64,000 bases of DNA from Bryobacteraceae bacterium (GTDB lineage: Bacteria; Acidobacteriota; Terriglobia; Bryobacterales; Bryobacteraceae), in contig JAHCHE010000002.1 in the NCBI GenBank assembly GCA_026129905.1, forward strand, positions 1 to 64,000. Direction: 5' to 3'. Positions within the stretch are counted from its first letter, which is position 1. Every line of letters begins with the position of its first letter. Shown here piece by piece: positions 1-8,756 of this stretch. The notes under the pieces were generated by a model. That model saw only the letters and a list, made by a program, of their open reading frames with translations. It searched no databases and was not told where the DNA came from. The translations under genes were made by a program, and so were the position numbers.

Positions 1-2
1 GG

Positions 3-152
3 CGACGGCATGAGCGCTTGCGCAACTGCAAATACCCGCCATCTGCCGCCATCTCGAACCCTATCAGCATGCTCGGGGTGGAGCGGGACCCGGTTTGCGG
101 AATCGCTGGGGAGTTTCTTCAGGCGCTTGAGAATCGACCCGCTTTGGACTAA
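3..152 (+). CDS. C-terminal fragment of an unidentified upstream gene
   Basis: An open frame enters from the left edge and stops with TAA at 150-152, giving 49 residues ending in ENRPALD. It ends 21 bases before the next gene's TTG start on the same strand, the spacing expected inside an operon. The fragment has two Cys residues and no motif I recognise. It could be the end of a real protein cut by the window, or a chance open frame; only sequence to the left would tell. Confidence 0.4.
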   Translation, partial: RRHERLRNCKYPPSAAISNPISMLGVERDPVCGIAGEFLQALENRPALD

Positions 153-173
153 GATGCCCGCCGGAGGTGACCG

Positions 174-1037
174 TTGCAGTTCGGAATTCATTCGCTGCTA
201 TTCACGGAGACGTTCCTCGAGAAAGACCTGCCGCTGTTGGACAAGTGCAAGGCGATGGGGTTCGACGCCGTCGAGATCATACCGTTCGATCCGGATAATT
301 TTCCCGCCCGGAAAGTGAAAACCGCCGCGGGGGATCTTGGGCTGACCATCAATACCGGCTACGGCATGCCGGCGGAGTACAACATCATCTCGCCTGAGCC
401 GGCGGTGCGGCGGCGCGGGATCGATTTCTCGAAGAAGCTGATCGACCTGAGCAACGAGGCGGGCGCCCGGGTCTTCGGGGGCATGATCTATTGCGGTTGG
501 GGCTACCTGACGGGCCGGATGCGTACGGCGGAGGAGTGGCAGTGGGGCGTCGAGGGCTACCGGGAGATTGCGTCCTACGCCGAGGGATGCTCCGATCTCG
601 TTCTCGGCATCGAGCCGGTGAACCGGTTCGAGTCCCACTTCATCAATATCGCCGCCGACGCGGTGCGCTTCATCGAGGACGTCGGCTCGGAGAACGTGAA
701 GGTTCACCTGGACACCTTTCACATGATCCGGGAGGAGGACGACATCCCGTCGGCGGTGCGGGGGGCCGGCGCCCACATCGGGTATGTGCACGCGTGCGAG
801 AACCAGCGCGGGATTCCGGGGCGCGGGCAAGTTCCGTGGGCGGCGTTCTTCCAGGCGCTGAAGGATGCGGGCTACGACGGCTGCGTCACGATCGAGTCGT
901 TCGACCCTAACATGGAGAAGATCGCCAAGCTGTGCTGCATCTGGCGGAAGCTGGCGGACTCGCCGGAACAGCTTGCGACCGAGGGGCTGCGGTATTTGCG
1001 AGGCGTCCACCGGCAGGTGGCGGAAGTGGGTAGCTAA
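174..1037 (+). CDS. Sugar phosphate isomerase/epimerase (TIM barrel)
   Basis: 287 aa with the look of the xylose-isomerase-like TIM-barrel family that interconverts ketoses or sugar derivatives (D-tagatose 3-epimerase/hydroxypyruvate isomerase group). Expected metal-site segments are present: GIEPVNRFE mid-protein, VHLDTFHM, a later VHACEN segment, and TIESFDP near the C-terminus, supplying the Glu/Asp/His/Glu set. The start is a TTG; it is chosen because a strong Shine-Dalgarno GGAGGTGA lies at 163-170, with six bases between its GGAGG core and the TTG, and the frame begins MQFGIHSLLF, typical of this family. There is no signal peptide, so it should be cytoplasmic. The substrate cannot be read from sequence. 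Its 3' end overlaps the convergent PIN gene by four bases. Confidence 0.85.
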   Translation: MQFGIHSLLFTETFLEKDLPLLDKCKAMGFDAVEIIPFDPDNFPARKVKTAAGDLGLTINTGYGMPAEYNIISPEPAVRRRGIDFSKKLIDLSNEAGARVFGGMIYCGWGYLTGRMRTAEEWQWGVEGYREIASYAEGCSDLVLGIEPVNRFESHFINIAADAVRFIEDVGSENVKVHLDTFHMIREEDDIPSAVRGAGAHIGYVHACENQRGIPGRGQVPWAAFFQALKDAGYDGCVTIESFDPNMEKIAKLCCIWRKLADSPEQLATEGLRYLRGVHRQVAEVGS

Positions 1038-1465
1038 AGAGTTCCCAGCCAGCGGACGGGGAACCGCGCCGCCAGCGCGTTCACCAGCCGTTCGTCCGCC
1101 GTTAACAGCGTCGCGCCAATGGCGCCAGCCAGCGCCACGTAGAGCGAATCATAGACCGTCCGATCGAACGCGGCGGCAATAGCGAAAGCGTCCTCCAACA
1201 GCGGTGTGGATGGGTACGTGGGGATCTCCTGCTCCGCCAGCAGACGGGCGGCATCTTCGGCGGAACGGCGGGACATTCGCCCTGTGCGGGCGGCTTTCCA
1301 CAGGATGTTCGCCACCTCAGCCCAGAACAGGTCCGGCGCCGCCAGGCGCACGCGACCGGCGGCCCAGTGATCGAACAGAGTCAGCGATTCCGCGCGCAAC
1401 GTCTCTTGCGGTCCGGGCAAGTACCATTTCGCGGCGATGCTGGCATCGAGGACAAACGCGCTCAC
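1034..1465 (-). CDS. vapC: PIN-domain toxin of a VapBC pair
   Basis: 143 aa. The acidic PIN residues are in place: Asp7 in the N-terminal LDAS motif, a Glu in FWAEVANIL, an Asp in VYDSLYVALA and the C-terminal LTADERL Asp. PIN proteins are Mg-dependent ribonucleases, and VapC toxins commonly cut tRNA or rRNA. The start overlaps the stop of the antitoxin gene by four bases (1462-1465), the usual translational coupling of such pairs. RNA target unknown. Confidence 0.85.
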   Translation of the reverse strand: MSAFVLDASIAAKWYLPGPQETLRAESLTLFDHWAAGRVRLAAPDLFWAEVANILWKAARTGRMSRRSAEDAARLLAEQEIPTYPSTPLLEDAFAIAAAFDRTVYDSLYVALAGAIGATLLTADERLVNALAARFPVRWLGTL

Positions 1466-1713
1466 CGGCCGCGGTCCTCGCGCTGCATCTCCTCCGCAGA
1501 GAGGAACGGACCGCCCGAAGGGGGCGTGCCGGAGCGCAGTTGCCTGGCCCGGTTGACCAGCCGTTTCCGGCGGGCCAATTCGTTCGCGGTCGGGATGTTC
1601 TCGATCAACAGCTCGATCACTTCCGCGGCGATCGATTTACGGTTCTGGCGGGCGCGCGCGCGGAGGGCGGCGTAGAGGTCGTCCGGGACATTCTCGACGT
1701 ACAGTGTCGGCAT
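1462..1713 (-). CDS. vapB: VapB/FitA-like ribbon-helix-helix antitoxin
   Basis: 83 aa. The N-terminal half (about residues 3-45) has the beta strand plus two-helix pattern of Arc/MetJ-type DNA-binding proteins: TLYVENVPDDLYAALRARA then a helix ending AEVIELLIEN. The C-terminal tail, rich in Arg and with a PFLSAEEM segment, would be the toxin-neutralising part. It lies immediately upstream of and overlaps the PIN toxin. Two small inverted repeats over and just before its start codon are the likely autoregulatory operator. Confidence 0.85.
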   Translation of the reverse strand: MPTLYVENVPDDLYAALRARARQNRKSIAAEVIELLIENIPTANELARRKRLVNRARQLRSGTPPSGGPFLSAEEMQREDRGR

Positions 1714-1736
1714 AGGGAATTCCTATGACAATCATA
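1711..1736 (-). promoter_or_regulatory. Candidate vapBC operator
   Basis: Two inverted repeats lie at and just upstream of the vapB start: CATAGG-N5-CCTATG at 1711-1727, covering the start codon, and TATGA-CAA-TCATA at 1724-1736. FitA/VapB antitoxins normally repress their own promoter through such short palindromes. Position and symmetry are visible; binding is inferred. Confidence 0.5.
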
Positions 1737-1762
1737 GTACATCCATAGCGGGCGGCGATTGC

Positions 1763-2220
1763 TCACGAAATTTTCGCCGGCACGTTGCCGTAGGACCAGG
1801 GCTGGACGCCGATGCCGCCCTCGCCGGGCCGAAGGGCGGGGCTTTCGGGGGCTCGGGGACGGGGCCGGGGGTGAAGCGGGCGACGAGCGCAAGACCCGCG
1901 TCGTTGCGTTGGCGGCCGGCGGAGGGTTCGAGGTTGGAGTAGCTGGTCAGGCGAGTTTCATAGCCGCCGCCGGTTTTGCCGAGCGCTTCCTCGGTGGGCA
2001 CACAGCCGACGCTGCCGTTGGCGTACGCGACGGGGAAGGTGAAGAGGAACGGGCTCCGCGCTTTCAGGTCGAGGCCGAAGTCCACGAACATCTCGCCGGG
2101 ACTTGCGATGAAGACCGCGGGTCCCACCTGCACGGCTTGCGACTCGACGGCGGCAACGGGTTGTTTTTTCAGGATGGCATCGAGCAGCACGATCTCCTTG
2201 GCGAAGGTTCACTCGGTGTC
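1763..2220 (-). pseudogene. Truncated duplicate of the ceramidase-like gene's 3' end
   Basis: This segment repeats the last ~458 bases of the intact ceramidase-like gene (5973-6430) in the same orientation, at a constant offset of about 4210 bases and with few substitutions by eye. The N-terminal two thirds are missing, and one G is lost near 1830 (CGGGCC against CGGGGCC), which shifts the frame so that the C-terminal GKGGIGVQPWSYG segment is no longer read. The homologous frame opens internally (MLLDAILKKQPVAAVE) without a convincing ribosome site. It is therefore a gene remnant left by a duplication or rearrangement. Confidence 0.8.
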
Positions 2221-2290
2221 GGCCGCGAAACGGCCTGACTTACAGTCACCGGGGCCATCGTCAACACGAGCCTTCAGGAGCGCTTAATGT

Positions 2291-5206
2291 TCAGTTGCCC
2301 GCCAGATGGGCCAGCCAGACATTGCCGGTGGTTTCGCCATTCACGAAAACGAGCATGTCGCGCGCCACTTCCAGACCCGCGTACACCGGATTGACGTTGA
2401 GGAGTGAAGAACGAGTATCGTGTGAATGGTAGACCGCGAATGGCGGCCCTAGGGGACGTTTCGTCAGATGATCGAGCCGCTGGCCCCAGATGCACCGGAA
2501 GCCATCGCGGTCGGAGAGGAAGTATAGGAGACTCGAATCCGGCGACCAGCGGGGCCTGTCATCCCAGCGGCTCCCGTCGGTCAGCGGATGCCAGTCGGAT
2601 CGTGGAATGGGGGAGACGCCAAACCGTGCCAGCCAGATGCGAGAAACTCCCGGGGCCGTTTCCTGGAAGACGACCCAGCGATGATCCGGCGAGATCCGCG
2701 CTTCTGTGAACGTCCCCCGTACTTCCACAAGGGGCGTCTTTTCTCCGGTCGTGAGGTCCAGCAACCCCAAACCATTGGCGGTTCGGTGGATCAGCTTCGA
2801 GCCGTCGGGAGAGAAGCCGCAAGGCCGCCCGCAGTCGGCGCAGACGAGTTGCGGATCCCCAATCTGGTCCAGTGAGGCCACCGAGACGGTATAGATTCCT
2901 CCCTTTGCGTAGGCTATGCGGCGGCCGTCCGGGCTGAGCAGCGGCGTCGCTAAGACTGGGATCGCCGCCTCGCGGCCGGATGAGAGGTCGCGAATGACAA
3001 TGCTGTAAACCCCGCCGAAGCCAGCCTGACCTTGCCCATAGCGGGTGGAGACATAAGCAAGGCGGGAGCCGTCGCCGGCAAGAGATGGCCAGTCGTTGAT
3101 ACCGCCGCCAGCCACCTGTTTCGTTGTCCCGCGCGTCTTGCCCTGGTTGGCGTCTAGTGCGATACTCCAGATTTCGTAACTCCGCGTCAGACCGACAAAC
3201 GGAAGGAGCCGCCCGACAGGTTGGAATGGCATTTCTCTCCCGCTTCCGCTGGTGAGGCGATGGATTTCGCCGCTCAGGCGCGGGGGATTCCCGGAAACGG
3301 CTGCCTGATACAGATTCGCGACGCCGCTTCCCAGCGCGCTGAATACCATCGACTGGTTAACCGGCATCCAACGCACGGGTGTGGGCCATGTCGCTGCAAG
3401 CAGCGTCTTAAGGTGCGCGAATCCCATCGGTTGCGGCTTGCCGGCAACGCCCGTTTCCGCGTCAAACGACGCCGCCCAAACTTCGGTCCGAGATGTCCGA
3501 AATCCCCCCGGCGCGATCACAGCCACCCAGCGTCCGTCGGCGGACCAGACGGGCGCCGCGGCCCTCGCGAGTTCGGAAAAGATCTCCCTCGGCGCACCGC
3601 CACCGCTCGAGGGCAGGACATACGCGCGGCCGCCAAACTCCCCGGCCCCCACTCCGACCCAGTAAGCGATCCATCTTCCGTCCGGTGAGAACTGCGGCGC
3701 CCGGCCCAATGGCGCCAGCCTCCTCAGGACTCCTCCGGCCGTTTGGGTGACGTAGACGCCGCCGCCATCCTTCTCCGACCGGAAAGCGATGCGTGTCCCG
3801 TCCGGAGAGAAGCAGGGTTCGTGTTCGTCGACCGGATCACCCGTTAGGCGGGTCGGCAGGCCGCCCTTGAGCGACTGGATCCAGAGATCGAGATTGGCGT
3901 TTCCCGCGCGGTCCGAAGCGTAGACGATCATCTCACCGTCAGGCGAGATTGCGGGATCGGTGGTAAGTCCGGCGTCGCGTGTCACTGCCTCGATCGTGAC
4001 CTCCTCCATTGGATTCCGGACCTGCATCAACCGCCACACGCCGGCCGTCACCATAGCCAGAACCGCCAGCCCCGTCACCGCCCACATTCGTCTGAAGCGG
4101 AATCGATTCGGCTCCCTCGCGACGCGTGTGGCCGGCTCCGGGTTGGAGGGCTGCGACAGGGCTTGAAGAGCGATCTTCAAGTCACTTACGTTCTGAAATC
4201 GGCCAGCCGGGTCACACTGAAGGCATTTTGCAATAATACTTTCCAATTGGCGCCGCTTCTTTCTCGAAAGGCCGCCAGGCCGGGAATTGCCGGTGACCAT
4301 ATCCCGGAGGACCACGCCCAGAGAATAAATATCGGATCTCCGGTCGAGCGCGTCGCCTCTGACTTGCTCCGGTGAAAGGTAGCCGGGTGTGCCGGTATTC
4401 TGAGTACTGGAAACGCCGGCGGGAAGCGCGATTCCGAAATCCGTCAACTTCACCTGCCAGTCGGAGCTGACAAACAGGTTACCGGGCTTGACGTCGGCGT
4501 GGACGATACCGCGGGCGTGCGCCGCCTCCAGCGCCTCCGCTGCCTGCATCGCGATCTCGACCGCCCGTCCAACCGGGAGTGGCCCATTTTCCAGGATGCG
4601 GCTCAGCGGTTGTCCTTCCAGATACTCCATCACAAGACAGAGGCGCCCTTCGTGCTCTTCGAGGCCGAACAGCGTGCAGATTCGGGGGTGGTTGAGGAGC
4701 GCCGCAATTCGGGCTTCACCTCGGAGCCGTTCGAGCGCAGGCGGGTGACGGGCCAGTTCTTCAGGCAGGAACTTCAGCGCCACGGTGCGGCCGAGCCGGA
4801 GATCCTCCGCGCGGTAAACCACTCCCATTGCGCCATGTCCGGCTTCGCCCAGGATGCGGAAGCGCGGGCCGGCGATGAGGTCCAAGATAGCTTGCGCCTG
4901 GGCCAGGAAACGGTACCCGCGGCGGGGCAGGGTCTCAACAAAGTGCGGCGCCCTGGCGGAGTCTCCGAGAACCTCCCGCAACCGGGCCACCGCCGAGTTG
5001 ACGCCGTGCTCGAAATCGACGATGGTACCGTTGGGCCAAAGCCTGTCGCGGATCTCCTCGCGGGAGATCACCTCACCCGGACGCTGCAGGAGCATGGTGA
5101 GGATCTCCAGCGACTGGTCGGGCACGCGCAGCCGGATTCCCCGCTTACGCAGTTCCCGTGCGCCGAGATCGAGTTCGAACGCGCCGAACCTGATGCCCGC
5201 GCTCAT
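2291..5206 (-). CDS. Winged-helix/Ser-Thr kinase/beta-propeller fusion protein
   Basis: 971 aa. Residues ~5-98 form an OmpR/PhoB-type winged helix (RVPDQSLEILTMLLQRPGEV, then ETLPRRGYRF). Residues ~115-350 are a Hanks-type kinase: glycine loop GEAGHGAMGVVY, Lys145 in VALKF, catalytic loop HADVKPGN (Asp238), DFG at 256-258. A membrane helix lies at ~374-396, and the remaining ~570 residues carry repeated SPDG/PD40 blades of a TolB-like propeller, presumably outside the membrane. This layout is typical of acidobacterial signalling proteins. The HRD arginine is replaced by Ala237, so it is a non-RD kinase whose activation may not depend on activation-loop phosphorylation. Having the DNA-binding domain on the same chain suggests kinase or sensor state directly alters transcription, but no target is visible beyond a nearby inverted repeat. 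Confidence 0.88.
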   Translation of the reverse strand: MSAGIRFGAFELDLGARELRKRGIRLRVPDQSLEILTMLLQRPGEVISREEIRDRLWPNGTIVDFEHGVNSAVARLREVLGDSARAPHFVETLPRRGYRFLAQAQAILDLIAGPRFRILGEAGHGAMGVVYRAEDLRLGRTVALKFLPEELARHPPALERLRGEARIAALLNHPRICTLFGLEEHEGRLCLVMEYLEGQPLSRILENGPLPVGRAVEIAMQAAEALEAAHARGIVHADVKPGNLFVSSDWQVKLTDFGIALPAGVSSTQNTGTPGYLSPEQVRGDALDRRSDIYSLGVVLRDMVTGNSRPGGLSRKKRRQLESIIAKCLQCDPAGRFQNVSDLKIALQALSQPSNPEPATRVAREPNRFRFRRMWAVTGLAVLAMVTAGVWRLMQVRNPMEEVTIEAVTRDAGLTTDPAISPDGEMIVYASDRAGNANLDLWIQSLKGGLPTRLTGDPVDEHEPCFSPDGTRIAFRSEKDGGGVYVTQTAGGVLRRLAPLGRAPQFSPDGRWIAYWVGVGAGEFGGRAYVLPSSGGGAPREIFSELARAAAPVWSADGRWVAVIAPGGFRTSRTEVWAASFDAETGVAGKPQPMGFAHLKTLLAATWPTPVRWMPVNQSMVFSALGSGVANLYQAAVSGNPPRLSGEIHRLTSGSGREMPFQPVGRLLPFVGLTRSYEIWSIALDANQGKTRGTTKQVAGGGINDWPSLAGDGSRLAYVSTRYGQGQAGFGGVYSIVIRDLSSGREAAIPVLATPLLSPDGRRIAYAKGGIYTVSVASLDQIGDPQLVCADCGRPCGFSPDGSKLIHRTANGLGLLDLTTGEKTPLVEVRGTFTEARISPDHRWVVFQETAPGVSRIWLARFGVSPIPRSDWHPLTDGSRWDDRPRWSPDSSLLYFLSDRDGFRCIWGQRLDHLTKRPLGPPFAVYHSHDTRSSLLNVNPVYAGLEVARDMLVFVNGETTGNVWLAHLAGN

Positions 5207-5222
5207 ACGCCACTTCTATCAG

Positions 5223-5240
5223 ATATTTTGGTCCAAATAT
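5223..5240 (-). promoter_or_regulatory. AT-rich inverted repeat upstream of the kinase gene
   Basis: ATATTT-N6-AAATAT sits 16 bases upstream of the kinase start in an otherwise GC-rich background. It is well placed to be an operator or part of the promoter of the kinase gene or of the divergent secreted-protein gene. The symmetry is seen; that the fusion protein's own winged helix binds it is only a guess. Confidence 0.35.
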
Positions 5241-5378
5241 TTTCTAAATTCAAGCGATTGCGTTGTGTAGTGCATGTGAGATCTGGCGCATTGCTTGAAG
5301 AAAGGGCTTGGCGCATCATGCGGTTCGGAGGACGGCGCCCTCGCGGGCCCGCGCTCCGAAGATGAAAGGAGAGAGTTT

Positions 5379-5951
5379 ATGCGACGCAGTACCGTGATTG
5401 CATTAGCCGGCGTCTTGGCCGGAGGTATTCAAAGCTTCGCGCAGGGACTCGGCAACGGCTGTACCCCGGCTGGAACCTGGTACGGAGGACAAGAGAACGG
5501 CGCCAAGTACTTGCTGACCATCGTCCCTAGCGGCGTCAAGTGGACCGTCACACCCTTCCCGCGACTCACGACTGTCTACACGATCGTATATCAGGCGGCG
5601 TTCAAGCCGAGGGTCCAGGTCCTGACCCGGTTCACCGGGGAGATGGTGAACGAAGGTGGAGCGAATTATCGGAGCCAGATTATCGCTCTGGTGAATCAGA
5701 GCGATCTACCCCCTGGGCCTAACTCTCCCGCGAACTCCCCGGAGGTCTCGGCGATCCGGGAACGTGGGTCCATGGTGGACTGCAACACGATGAAGTTCGA
5801 AATTGATTTCTTCGCGATGTATTCGTGGGCAAGCAACAAAGTGCCCTTCAAGGATCCGCCGGATTCCTCCAGACTGGCGCCGGGCGCGGTCATTCAGGAG
5901 ACATATCGCCGGATGGCAACGGAATGCGCTCAGTGCCCTTCCGGCAATTGA
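5379..5951 (+). CDS. Secreted protein of unknown function
   Basis: 190 aa from ATG 5379, chosen because GGAGAG lies just upstream and translation then opens with a standard signal peptide (MRRSTVIALAGVLAGGIQSFAQ, cleavage near residue 22). The mature part begins with GNGCTPAGTWYGG and looks like a small all-beta lipocalin-like fold with GTWYGG as first strand; it has a CAQCPSG end and four Cys in total. I do not recognise the family. It is divergent from the kinase gene, so the two may be co-regulated. Confidence 0.7.
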   Translation: MRRSTVIALAGVLAGGIQSFAQGLGNGCTPAGTWYGGQENGAKYLLTIVPSGVKWTVTPFPRLTTVYTIVYQAAFKPRVQVLTRFTGEMVNEGGANYRSQIIALVNQSDLPPGPNSPANSPEVSAIRERGSMVDCNTMKFEIDFFAMYSWASNKVPFKDPPDSSRLAPGAVIQETYRRMATECAQCPSGN

Positions 5952-5973
5952 CGTACAGCGTCGCCATTGGATC

Positions 5974-7530
5974 TCACGAAATTTCCGCCGGCACGTTGCC
6001 GTAGGACCAGGGCTGGACGCCGATGCCGCCCTTGCCGGGGCCGAAGGGCGGGGCTTTCGGGGGCTCGGGGACCGGGCCGGGCGTGAAGCGGGCGACGAGC
6101 GCAAGACCCGCGTCGTTGAGTTGCCGGCCGGCGGAGGGTTCGAGGTTGGAGTAGCTGGTCAGGCGGGTCTCGTAGCCGCCGCCGGTTTTGCCGAGCGCTT
6201 CCTCGGTGGGCACATAGCCGGCGCTGCCGTTGGCGTAGGCGACGGGGAAGGTGAAAGGGAACGGGCTCCGCGCTTTCAGGTCGAGGCCGAAGTCCACGAA
6301 CATCTCGCCGGGGCTGGCGATGAAGACCGCGGGGCCCACCTGCACGGCTTGCGCCTCGACGGCGGCGACGGGCTGTTTTGTCAGGATGGCGTCGAGCAGC
6401 ACGATCTCCTTGGCGAAAGTCCACTCGGTATCGCTCGCCTTGGCGGGAGTCTGCCGGACCAGCTCGTAGCAGCGCTTGACGCGTTCGGGATCGGGGACCC
6501 GGCGCTTGATGTTTAGGGTGGCGGAGGCGCCGGCGACGGGGGCGAGCGGGCCGGGATGCATCGAGAGCAGCGTCTTGACGGCTTCGGCGCCGACCCGGCC
6601 GCCGAGCAACTGCGCCCAACGCTCGCCGGAAGGGTGGCGGTACGGGCTGAGGTTGTCCACCTGCGTAATGTCGCCGCAGTGTCCCTGGAGGAAGACCACG
6701 ACGACGTCGGGGCCGAGGACGCCGCGGACGGCCTGCTCCATGTAGTAGATCCAGTTGGCCGAGGCGCCTCCGGGGCTGGTGGTGGCATGGCAGGCGTAGT
6801 TGACGACGCAGCCGGTCAGCTTCCCGTCTTTGTCCCACGCGCCGATGACGCCGACTTGCGGATCGACCGGGCCCGCCGGGCCGAGAACGTCGGGATTGCC
6901 CTGGCCGGGGTGGGTGTAGGTGAGGCCGTTTCGCATGCGAAAGCGGCGATTGAAGGCGACCTTGTCCTCCAGCCCGATGCCCACGCCGCACATCGATTCC
7001 GCGCGCGCGTCATCGGCCCGGCGCACCGCATCGACGATGCCGGCCTCGACCTGCTTGAAGTAGCGGGGATCGATGGCGGTGGAATGTTCGTAGGCCAGTT
7101 TGCGCACGAACTCGGAAGCGTGGTCGAACTCGCCCGGCAGAACGCCGTCGATGGGGCCGGAGGAGTGGGAATGGGAAGCTCCGATGAGGACTCCGGCCGG
7201 CTCGATGCCGCACCGTTCGTGAATGAGTTTGCGGCAGGAAGCGACCAGGACGTCAGGGACGCCGAGGGCATCGACGCCAACGAGGGCCACGCGGCGAGCG
7301 CCGTCGTCGAATACCGCCGCGCGGGCCTTGCAGGGGTCGTGGATGTCTTTGAGATACGCCTTGCCGTAGCCGCCGGGCTGTTCCATGCCGGGCTCCGGCG
7401 TGATGTCCGCCTCGGCGAAGCCGGCTTTAGGAAGAGGGGTACCTTCGTACGACGGCCGCTTGAACGCGGAGGGCGACGACGCGGCGGCGGACGCCGCAAA
7501 CGTCCCGGCGAGAAAATGCCTGCGTTTCAC
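5974..7530 (-). CDS. Neutral/alkaline ceramidase-like exported hydrolase
   Basis: 518 aa with a twin-arginine leader (KRRHFLAGTFAAS). The body has hallmarks of the neutral ceramidase superfamily: the early AGFAEADITP strand, VGVDALGVPD, and the metal-binding GASHSHSSGP motif near residue 120. Related acidobacterial proteins usually lack the full ceramidase length (>650 aa), so the substrate may be another amide or ester. The gene is followed by a DUF1080 gene upstream on the same strand (13-base gap), suggesting co-transcription. A frameshifted copy of its last ~458 bases lies 4.2 kb to the left. Confidence 0.75.
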   Translation of the reverse strand: MKRRHFLAGTFAASAAASSPSAFKRPSYEGTPLPKAGFAEADITPEPGMEQPGGYGKAYLKDIHDPCKARAAVFDDGARRVALVGVDALGVPDVLVASCRKLIHERCGIEPAGVLIGASHSHSSGPIDGVLPGEFDHASEFVRKLAYEHSTAIDPRYFKQVEAGIVDAVRRADDARAESMCGVGIGLEDKVAFNRRFRMRNGLTYTHPGQGNPDVLGPAGPVDPQVGVIGAWDKDGKLTGCVVNYACHATTSPGGASANWIYYMEQAVRGVLGPDVVVVFLQGHCGDITQVDNLSPYRHPSGERWAQLLGGRVGAEAVKTLLSMHPGPLAPVAGASATLNIKRRVPDPERVKRCYELVRQTPAKASDTEWTFAKEIVLLDAILTKQPVAAVEAQAVQVGPAVFIASPGEMFVDFGLDLKARSPFPFTFPVAYANGSAGYVPTEEALGKTGGGYETRLTSYSNLEPSAGRQLNDAGLALVARFTPGPVPEPPKAPPFGPGKGGIGVQPWSYGNVPAEIS

Positions 7531-7543
7531 GATTCACTCCTTC

Positions 7544-8662
7544 TCAAAGCCGCTTAATGCGGATTTTCTTGAACTCGGTCCACTTACCCTGCTGGTGGGC
7601 CTGCAACTCGATGTGGCCCGTCTCGAGGTTCGTCAGCTCATCGTATTCCAGCACGGTTTCGCCGTTGATGCGAACCAGGCACCGCGGACCTTCGACGCGG
7701 AGCTGCATCAGGTACCACTTGTAGTCCTCGATTCGCGGGTAGCGCGCGCGTTTGAAGTAATAGAGGGAGCCGGTGGGATAGTGCGCCTCGGGCACGTTGT
7801 GCAACTGGATCTCGTAGTGACGCTCGCTTTTCAGCCCTTTCCCGGAAGTGCGGAACAGCACGCCGCCGTTGTGATGCCGGTCCGCGCGGATGTACATGTG
7901 GAGTTCGAAGTCGCGGTACTGGCGCTTGCTGGCGATATGGCCGATGCCGTCGCCGTAAATGACCTCGTTCACCGGCTCGAAGCCCGGCGATCCTTCGGAG
8001 ACAAACCAGTTGTCGAAATCCTCGGGCTTTTCGTAGAGGATTTCCCATTTTTCCTTCGGCGGCAGCTCGCGGATACGAAGGTTGCGGAACCGGACGGGGT
8101 AGGAGAGCGATTCGAGTCCGATGAAGCCGCTTCGCAGCCGGTAGCGCAGTTCCGGCACGGATTCGACGTCAAGGTCGTGGATCGGCTCATCGTTCACCCA
8201 GACGCGGAGTTGCGGCCAGTCCATCAGAATCCGCATGGGGTTCCATTCGCCCTCGCGCACGTTGACGAGCTTCGGGGCAACCAGCGGGAAGATGGCGCCC
8301 ATCGATTCGGGCTTCGGCTTTTCGTCGCGCTGGTGGAAGATATTGAGCTTCATACCGGTGGCCGAAGGCGGGCCGTGCTCGGCCGCGTGCAGATAAATGC
8401 CGGAATCGGACCAGCCTTTCAGGAAGAATTCGCAACGAAAGTCGAAGTTCTCGAAGGCGCGATCCGCGCTCAGCCAGGCGGGGTAGTTCGATCCGCGGTG
8501 GACCACGATGGCGCCGTCATCGACATAGAAGGCGGTGGACGGACCTTCGCGAATCGTCCAGCCGCGGAGCGTTCGTCCGTCGAACAGGTCCTCGAATCCG
8601 TTTTGCGCCGCGCGCGCCAGCCAGGGCGCGGGCAGGGCGAGAAGAAAGCCACGACGAAGCAT
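7544..8662 (-). CDS. Exported tandem DUF1080 (3-keto-disaccharide hydrolase-like) protein
   Basis: 372 aa from ATG 8662; the longer frame to 8743 is rejected because 8662 begins a clean signal peptide (MLRRGFLLALPAPWLARAAQ). Two DUF1080 jelly-roll units follow: the first starts FEDLFDGRTLRGW with the SGIYLHA strand, the second around FDNWFVSEGSPG with NGGVLFRTSGKG. DUF1080 proteins are concanavalin-like lectin/glucanase folds; some hydrolyse 3-keto-glycosides. It is divergent from the GH3 gene with only 94 bases between starts, which fits a shared role in glycoside breakdown. Confidence 0.8.
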   Translation of the reverse strand: MLRRGFLLALPAPWLARAAQNGFEDLFDGRTLRGWTIREGPSTAFYVDDGAIVVHRGSNYPAWLSADRAFENFDFRCEFFLKGWSDSGIYLHAAEHGPPSATGMKLNIFHQRDEKPKPESMGAIFPLVAPKLVNVREGEWNPMRILMDWPQLRVWVNDEPIHDLDVESVPELRYRLRSGFIGLESLSYPVRFRNLRIRELPPKEKWEILYEKPEDFDNWFVSEGSPGFEPVNEVIYGDGIGHIASKRQYRDFELHMYIRADRHHNGGVLFRTSGKGLKSERHYEIQLHNVPEAHYPTGSLYYFKRARYPRIEDYKWYLMQLRVEGPRCLVRINGETVLEYDELTNLETGHIELQAHQQGKWTEFKKIRIKRL

Positions 8663-8677
8663 AGGTGCAACAGGCCT

Positions 8678-8687
8678 GATTATAATC
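8678..8687. promoter_or_regulatory. Palindromic -10 element between divergent genes
   Basis: GATTATAATC is a perfect palindrome, so a consensus TATAAT can be read on both strands in the gap between the DUF1080 and GH3 genes. For the GH3 gene it would give a leader of about 60 bases; for the DUF1080 gene the leader would be very short. No good -35 box is evident on either side. Confidence 0.35.
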
Positions 8688-8756
8688 CTGATCTGCGATA
8701 ACCTAGGGAGTCCGACCGCCCCGCAGCGGGCGGAGCGCTTCATTGGAGATCATTTT

